A stretch of 24,654 bases of DNA, from positions 1 through 24,654 of the IMG/VR virus record IMGVR_UViG_3300045454_000111; one strand, written 5' to 3'. Of the stretch, positions 22,045 to 24,654 are shown in pieces (the first letter of the stretch is position 1; each line of letters opens with the position of its first letter). A model generated the notes under the pieces. It saw only the letters and a list, made by a program, of their open reading frames with translations. It ran no database searches and was not told the origin of the DNA. Source of the stretch: a virus. Made by a program: the position numbers and the translations under genes.

Positions 22045-22200
22045 ATGGCTACGACGAAATGCCCGAAGTGTGGAGGGCTGGCGGACGTGACGACGAACCC
22101 GCCGCGGTGGACGCTCTCGAAGCTGCGCGGCGAGTGCCGGGAATGCGGTCACGGGTGGAGCTTCAATCCGCCGGCGCGTGATCCTCGGATGGTCGGCTGA
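22045..22200 (+). CDS. 51-residue zinc-ribbon protein
   Basis: A small plus-strand protein with two clear zinc knuckles: CPKC near residue 6 and CREC near residue 31, followed by GHGWSF. The spacing (about 25 residues, with a PPRWTLSKLRGE linker) is that of a zinc-ribbon fold. The ATG at 22045 is preceded by GGAGGAAGGGG. It follows the DUF4429-like gene by 76 bp and ends 5 bp before a strong hairpin, so the two probably form one transcription unit. Such ribbons bind nucleic acid or protein; no specific role can be given. Confidence 0.72.
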   Translation: MATTKCPKCGGLADVTTNPPRWTLSKLRGECRECGHGWSFNPPARDPRMVG

Positions 22201-22205
22201 TCGCG

Positions 22206-22246
22206 ACGAAGCCCCGGTTCCTCTTTCGTGAGGGCCGGGGCTTCGT
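22206..22246. terminator. Two-way terminator between converging operons
   Basis: ACGAAGCCCCGG (22206-22217) and CCGGGGCTTCGT (22235-22246) form a perfect 12-bp stem with a 17-nt loop. It lies 5 bp after the plus-strand zinc-ribbon gene and faces the end of the minus-strand small-gene operon (stop at 22325), so it can serve both. The remaining gap to 22324 shows no gene; a somewhat AT-richer stretch near 22285-22315 has no assignable function. Confidence 0.78.
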
Positions 22247-22324
22247 TCTGGGCGGACTGCTCCACCATCTACGTTTCACTGTGCCACGAATGCAGGATTT
22301 GCATATCTGGATTCGGGTGGATCT

Positions 22325-22522
22325 TCACCGGCGTGTCGGGACACCCGCCGGGCGTCCCCGCTTCAGCTCCTCACCCAGCCGGGCAGCCGCTTTCGACAGG
22401 ACGTGCACCTTCCCGCCGATCATCCGCGAGGCGATGCGCTCCGTCCGTACCCACTCGTAGACCGTCCGCTTCGACCTGCCCGCGACGAGAGCGGCCGCCT
22501 CCACCGTGATCCACTCCTTCAC
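22325..22522 (-). CDS. Excisionase / AlpA-like winged helix-turn-helix protein
   Basis: A 65-residue protein matching the HTH_17/excisionase pattern: WITVEAAALVAGRSKRTVYEWVRTERIASRMIGGKVHVLS, in which a first helix, recognition helix and beta wing can be traced. The GTG at 22522 overlaps the previous stop as GTGA. The C-terminus is basic (ELKRGRPAGVPTRR). Proteins of this type either act as recombination directionality factors with an integrase or as transcription regulators of the AlpA kind. No integrase is in the window, so which role applies is unknown. It is the last gene of the right-hand operon, next to the packaging genes. Confidence 0.8.
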   Translation of the reverse strand: MKEWITVEAAALVAGRSKRTVYEWVRTERIASRMIGGKVHVLSKAAARLGEELKRGRPAGVPTRR

Positions 22523-22845
22523 GACTCGTCTCCCTTCTCGGTGAGCGCGGCTTCCAGGACGACACGGGCCGCCCACATGTACTGCTCGCGCTCGGACTCT
22601 TCCCAGTCGTCAAGGTCGACGCCCACGTCCTCCATCGACTTCCGCCAGTAGGCGCGCGCCGCCCGCTCGACCATCTCCTCGGTCACCGTCTCCCTTGTGG
22701 CGGACGCGGGGCCGGTCGCGTGCGCCTGTCGGTAGTGGGCGTCGATGTCCCACAGGAGGACACCGCACTCGGCGCATGCCAAGAGTTGCACCTCGGGCGC
22801 ACCTGTTCGCACCGCCTCGGCGCGGGCCTCCTGATCGATGCTCAC
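22519..22845 (-). CDS. Zinc-finger-like small phage protein
   Basis: A 108-residue protein. Residues 24-42 form a C2H2-like finger (CAECGVLLWDIDAHYRQAH). The second half is an acidic helical segment (MVERAARAYWRKSMEDVGVDLDDWEESEREQYMWAARVVLEAAL, residues 58 on), a layout often seen in actinophage early proteins of unknown function. The GTG at 22845 is preferred because AAGGAG lies 8-9 nt upstream and it overlaps the previous stop (GTGA); longer in-frame starts lack a ribosome site. Its stop in turn overlaps the HTH gene. A nucleic-acid or protein-binding role is plausible. Confidence 0.75.
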   Translation of the reverse strand: MSIDQEARAEAVRTGAPEVQLLACAECGVLLWDIDAHYRQAHATGPASATRETVTEEMVERAARAYWRKSMEDVGVDLDDWEESEREQYMWAARVVLEAALTEKGDES

Positions 22846-23087
22846 GATCCCTGCTCCTTCCCCTGCTCCCTGATCCGCCGCGCGATCGACCGCGGGACCC
22901 ACGGGTGAATCGTGTGCTTCTCGTGACTCTCCGCGATCTGGGCGCATCGTTCGCGTTCCTCCTGGCGGACGGCCTCGATCACCGGCATGATGCGGTCGGC
23001 CAGGAGATAGTCGCTCTCGCGGATCTCCCATGTGCCGGGGCTGAGGAAATCGCGGACGACCCGGGCAAGTTCCTCGCGCTCGCTCAT
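22842..23087 (-). CDS. Small helical phage protein with EERERC motif
   Basis: An 81-residue protein starting MSEREELARVVRDFL. It is almost wholly helical and contains PVIEAVRQEERERCAQIAES (about 35-54), a stretch found in many small actinophage proteins. The ATG at 23087 overlaps the previous stop (ATGA). Its N-terminus and the (A)xRxEERxR motif resemble neighbouring proteins in the same operon, which suggests a family created by duplication. No biochemical function is known. Confidence 0.72.
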   Translation of the reverse strand: MSEREELARVVRDFLSPGTWEIRESDYLLADRIMPVIEAVRQEERERCAQIAESHEKHTIHPWVPRSIARRIREQGKEQGS

Positions 23088-23335
23088 TTCTGCCCCCTGA
23101 TCCCGTCGAGGATCCGAAGCGACCGTTCCGTGAACACGTCCTGGCGCACGAGGCTGTCCTGCGCTTCGTCGATCGTTCGTTCGCGCTCCTCGGCACGGAC
23201 GGCCTCGATCAGAGGCGGCAGGTACTTGTCGATCGCCTCTTCCAGCGCCTCGTGCCAGACACGCGGGTTGTGTCGCATGTAGTTTCGGGCGTCGATCTTC
23301 ATGCCCTCGATCAGCGGCTCGTCACGCTCGGTCAT
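23084..23335 (-). CDS. Small helical phage protein beginning MTERD
   Basis: An 83-residue protein starting MTERDEPLIEGMKIDARNYM. The centre (PPLIEAVRAEERERTIDEAQ, about 40-59) matches the shared helix motif of its neighbours. The ATG at 23335 is chosen because GGAGGTGG lies about 6 nt upstream and the first 12 nt belong to a repeated junction sequence. It overlaps the end of the previous gene by 14 bp, and its stop overlaps the next start (ATGA). The frame is open much further upstream but only as a shadow of the neighbouring gene. Function unknown. Confidence 0.72.
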   Translation of the reverse strand: MTERDEPLIEGMKIDARNYMRHNPRVWHEALEEAIDKYLPPLIEAVRAEERERTIDEAQDSLVRQDVFTERSLRILDGIRGQK

Positions 23336-23349
23336 CGGGAACCACCTCC
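23319..23349 (-). repeat. Repeated gene-junction sequence, copy 1 (31 bp)
   Basis: This 31-bp block is identical to 24021-24051. On the minus strand it holds GGAGGTGG, an ATG, and the codons MTERD for the downstream gene. In another frame it encodes the last residues EVVPDDRA and the stop of the upstream gene. A 20-bp part of it recurs at 23737-23756 and a 17-bp part at 24375-24391. Confidence 0.85.
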
Positions 23350-23753
23350 TCCAGGGCGAGCAAGGCGCGGGCGTGATCGGCGTACCGCGCCTGGTCCTCC
23401 GGCGCAGTCTCCTCAGCCCACACGTCAGCGTCGGCGTCCATCCGCCCGTAGAGGTCGTAGGTCGCGAGCGCCGCCGCCACGCGTTGCACAGCCTCGTCCG
23501 CGGGCGTCTCCCGCTCGGTAGGCGACTGTAGGTGCTCGACGGTGTCCCAGTCGCGCGACTGGAAGGCCTCCTCCAGTTCGTCCTCCCGCTCCCTGATCCG
23601 GGCGCGCTCCTCACGGCGGATGGCCTCATCGTGCGCGGACAGCCAGCGGTCGAACTCGATGACACGTTCGTCCCAGTTCGGACCCGAGCCGAGCGCGCCG
23701 TAGCACATGCGCACGTCGTCCAGGCTCGGCGTGTACTCGTCACGCTCGGTCAT
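23322..23753 (-). CDS. Acidic helical phage protein beginning MTERD, partner of the cut gene at the right edge
   Basis: A 143-residue protein starting MTERDEYTPSLDDVRMCYG at 23753, where the ATG overlaps the previous stop (ATGA). Residues 41-65 form a charged helix (HDEAIRREERARIREREDELEEAF), followed by QSRDWDTVEHLQSP, then a second helical half that ends EEVVPDDRA. Residues 46-86 are encoded by DNA identical to that at the right edge of the window, while the C-terminal half differs. No known domain is recognised. Its last codons double as the ribosome site and start of the next gene. Confidence 0.72.
   Translation of the reverse strand: MTERDEYTPSLDDVRMCYGALGSGPNWDERVIEFDRWLSAHDEAIRREERARIREREDELEEAFQSRDWDTVEHLQSPTERETPADEAVQRVAAALATYDLYGRMDADADVWAEETAPEDQARYADHARALLALEEVVPDDRA
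23493..23618 (-). repeat. 126-bp exact direct repeat, inner copy
   Basis: The sequence is identical, base for base, to 24529-24654 (offset 1036 bp). It lies wholly inside a coding gene and encodes its middle portion. It diverges abruptly at 23492. The other end cannot be fixed because the second copy reaches the window edge. Confidence 0.92.
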
Positions 23754-24037
23754 CGGTCGTCCCCGTATTCCAGATCCAGGAACCCGATCACACCGCGGCG
23801 CAGACTCTCGTCCAGCGCCGCTCGATGCTCCGGCTTCGTCATGTCGAACGGCTCCCACCAGTCGTCGGTGCCCGGCTTCGGGGCCATGATCGTGCCGCGT
23901 TCGCTCTCGCCGAGGATGTCGTGCGAGAACTCGTCGGCGTAGAACTCATCGCGCTCGAAGATCCGCGAGAGGCTGGCCTTCACCCAGGCCTGCGACTCCG
24001 CAAAGGTCACCGTGCTCAGGTCGTCACGCTCGGTCAT
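23750..24037 (-). CDS. Small acidic phage protein beginning MTERD
   Basis: A 95-residue protein starting MTERDDLSTVTFAESQAW. It has a helical first half, a middle rich in Trp and Asp (GTDDWWEPFDMTKPEHRAAL, about 56-75) and a C-terminal helix. The ATG at 24037 has GGAGGTGG about 6 nt upstream within a repeated junction sequence. It overlaps the end of the previous gene by 14 bp and ends in an ATGA overlap with the next. Apart from the first five residues it does not resemble its neighbours. Function unknown. Confidence 0.7.
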   Translation of the reverse strand: MTERDDLSTVTFAESQAWVKASLSRIFERDEFYADEFSHDILGESERGTIMAPKPGTDDWWEPFDMTKPEHRAALDESLRRGVIGFLDLEYGDDR

Positions 24038-24051
24038 CGGGAACCACCTCC
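24021..24051 (-). repeat. Repeated gene-junction sequence, copy 2 (31 bp)
   Basis: Identical to 23319-23349. Again the minus strand carries the end of one gene (EVVPDDRA and stop), a GGAGGTGG ribosome site and the ATG plus MTERD codons of the next. The shared 17-bp core is also present at 24375-24391, before the third gene of this operon. Confidence 0.85.
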
Positions 24052-24377
24052 AAGTCCTTCATGCGGCGCTCGCGCCACCGCTCGTGATTGATCCGCAGTC
24101 GACGGTTCAGCTCGGCAGCATGCTCGTCCTCGTCTTCGCGCTCCTCTGCCCACTCGGCAACCGCGTCCGCGGAGATCAGCCCCCCATCGTCGTAGCCGTC
24201 CAGCCACGCCCTGTCCGTCGCCACGGCGCACGGCGTCAGGTGCGACTTCCAGACGCCGACCGATCCGGCATCGAACGTCACGGCCCGCTCGTATGTCTCG
24301 CCCGGCTCGATGGGCCAGCCGCACACCTCGCAGGCGTGTCGCTTCCGTGCCTTCACGTCAGCACGCGTCGTGTCCAT
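24024..24377 (-). CDS. Zinc-ribbon-like phage protein
   Basis: A 117-residue protein. The N-terminal part has a CxxC knuckle with a preceding His (RKRHACEVCGWPIEPGETYERAV, about 11-33) and a later HLTPCA; this resembles a common actinophage family with 'kC..Cg..I.pGe.Y'. A charged helical second half follows (AEWAEEREDEDEHAAELNRRL) and the protein ends LEVVPDDRA. The ATG at 24377 has GGAGGTGG about 6 nt upstream; longer in-frame readings upstream are shadows of the next gene. It probably binds zinc through CxxC and nearby His/Cys residues. No specific function can be assigned. Confidence 0.75.
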   Translation of the reverse strand: MDTTRADVKARKRHACEVCGWPIEPGETYERAVTFDAGSVGVWKSHLTPCAVATDRAWLDGYDDGGLISADAVAEWAEEREDEDEHAAELNRRLRINHERWRERRMKDLEVVPDDRA

Positions 24378-24654
24378 CGGGAACCACCTCCGTCCAGGGG
24401 CCAGCCTTGCGGCGGCGCATGAGGCGTCGTCCGTACTTCCGAGAGATGAGGCGAGCCACCTCTTCACTCGTGAATGGGTTGATCTGCGAATCGTGCTGAC
24501 GTGACTCTTCGGGAGCCGACCACTCCCACTCGTCCGCGGGCGTCTCCCGCTCGGTAGGCGACTGTAGGTGCTCGACGGTGTCCCAGTCGCGCGACTGGAA
24601 GGCCTCCTCCAGTTCGTCCTCCCGCTCCCTGATCCGGGCGCGCTCCTCACGGCG
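24358..24654 (-). CDS. Partial gene at window edge: helical phage protein, C-terminal 98 residues
   Basis: An open frame runs from the window edge to a TGA at 24358 and overlaps the next gene's start by 20 bp. No start is visible, so the gene is cut by the window. The first part (RREERARIREREDELEEAF, then QSRDWDTVEHLQSPTERETPADE) is encoded by DNA identical to part of the gene at 23322-23753. From there it switches to an unrelated ending (WEWSAPEESRQHDSQ, then EEVARLISRKYGRRLMRRRK) that closes with EVVPDGHDAC. The ending is basic where its paralogue's is acidic. It looks like a mosaic paralogue; function unknown. Confidence 0.65.
   Translation of the reverse strand, partial: RREERARIREREDELEEAFQSRDWDTVEHLQSPTERETPADEWEWSAPEESRQHDSQINPFTSEEVARLISRKYGRRLMRRRKAGPWTEVVPDGHDAC
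24529..24654 (-). repeat. 126-bp exact direct repeat, outer copy at window edge
   Basis: Identical to 23493-23618 and still matching at the last base of the window, so the true repeat may be longer. It encodes the start of the visible part of the cut gene. An exact match of this size means a recent duplication, gene conversion, or an assembly effect at a contig end. Confidence 0.9.

Noticed and set aside
23319-24391. Short repeats considered as a CRISPR array
   Set aside because: Copies are irregularly spaced by hundreds of bases, lie at gene junctions and are partly coding. There are no uniform spacers and no cas genes.
1-24654. Programmed search by eye for integrase, transposase, toxin-antitoxin or restriction genes
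   Set aside because: No frame shows a tyrosine or serine recombinase, DDE transposase, methylase or toxin motif. The excisionase-like gene alone does not prove an integration module in this window.

Overview
The window is a GC-rich (mid-60s percent by eye, not computed), tightly packed stretch of an actinobacterial siphovirus or its prophage. Almost every gene lies on the minus strand and the order is that of an HK97-like Siphoviridae late region read from right to left. The protein style (Ala/Arg/Asp-rich, many GTG starts, ATGA/GTGA/TGATG overlaps, an HNH gene beside the terminase, an amidase endolysin with peptidoglycan-binding repeats) points to a phage of a Gram-positive actinomycete, probably Microbacteriaceae; the genus is an inference. 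No integrase, recognisable lysogeny repressor, tRNA, transposase or CRISPR array is visible, so the window is only part of the phage genome.

Right end (22325-24654, minus): an operon of eight small genes joined by 4-20 bp overlaps. It begins with a gene cut by the window edge and ends with an excisionase/AlpA-like helix-turn-helix protein. Several genes share a repeated junction sequence that encodes the end of one protein, the ribosome-binding site and the start of the next, and a 126-bp exact direct repeat runs off the window end. A plus-strand island follows (21648-22246): a DUF4429-like protein and a zinc-ribbon peptide closed by a 12-bp-stem terminator, which looks like an independently expressed 'moron'.

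Packaging and head (13442-21589, minus): HNH endonuclease, a 139-bp non-coding gap that is a candidate cos region, small and large terminase, portal fused to a MuF-like domain, U35-type prohead protease, HK97-fold major capsid protein with a strong hairpin after it, a 51-residue protein, and then head-tail adaptor, stopper, HK97 gp10-like and tail terminator proteins.

Tail (3236-13378, minus): major tail protein followed by a 16-bp-stem hairpin, tail assembly chaperones linked by a -1 frameshift, a short (527 aa) tape measure, distal tail protein, Tal/gp27-like baseplate protein, a tail protein ending in an M23 peptidase, a small minor tail protein, a collagen-like fibre, a full-length GH78 alpha-L-rhamnosidase-like protein, and a short receptor-binding-like protein. 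The rhamnosidase is the most unusual gene: it keeps the acidic D-x4-E-x6-D motif but seems to lack the second catalytic glutamate.

Lysis and left end (1-3078): after tandem terminators come a 42-residue protein, an amidase endolysin and four small membrane proteins that include holin candidates. Beyond a hairpin-rich spacer lie a plus-strand zinc-ribbon peptide and a divergent minus-strand HTH gene whose leaderless promoter is covered by paired TTGAC operator half-sites.
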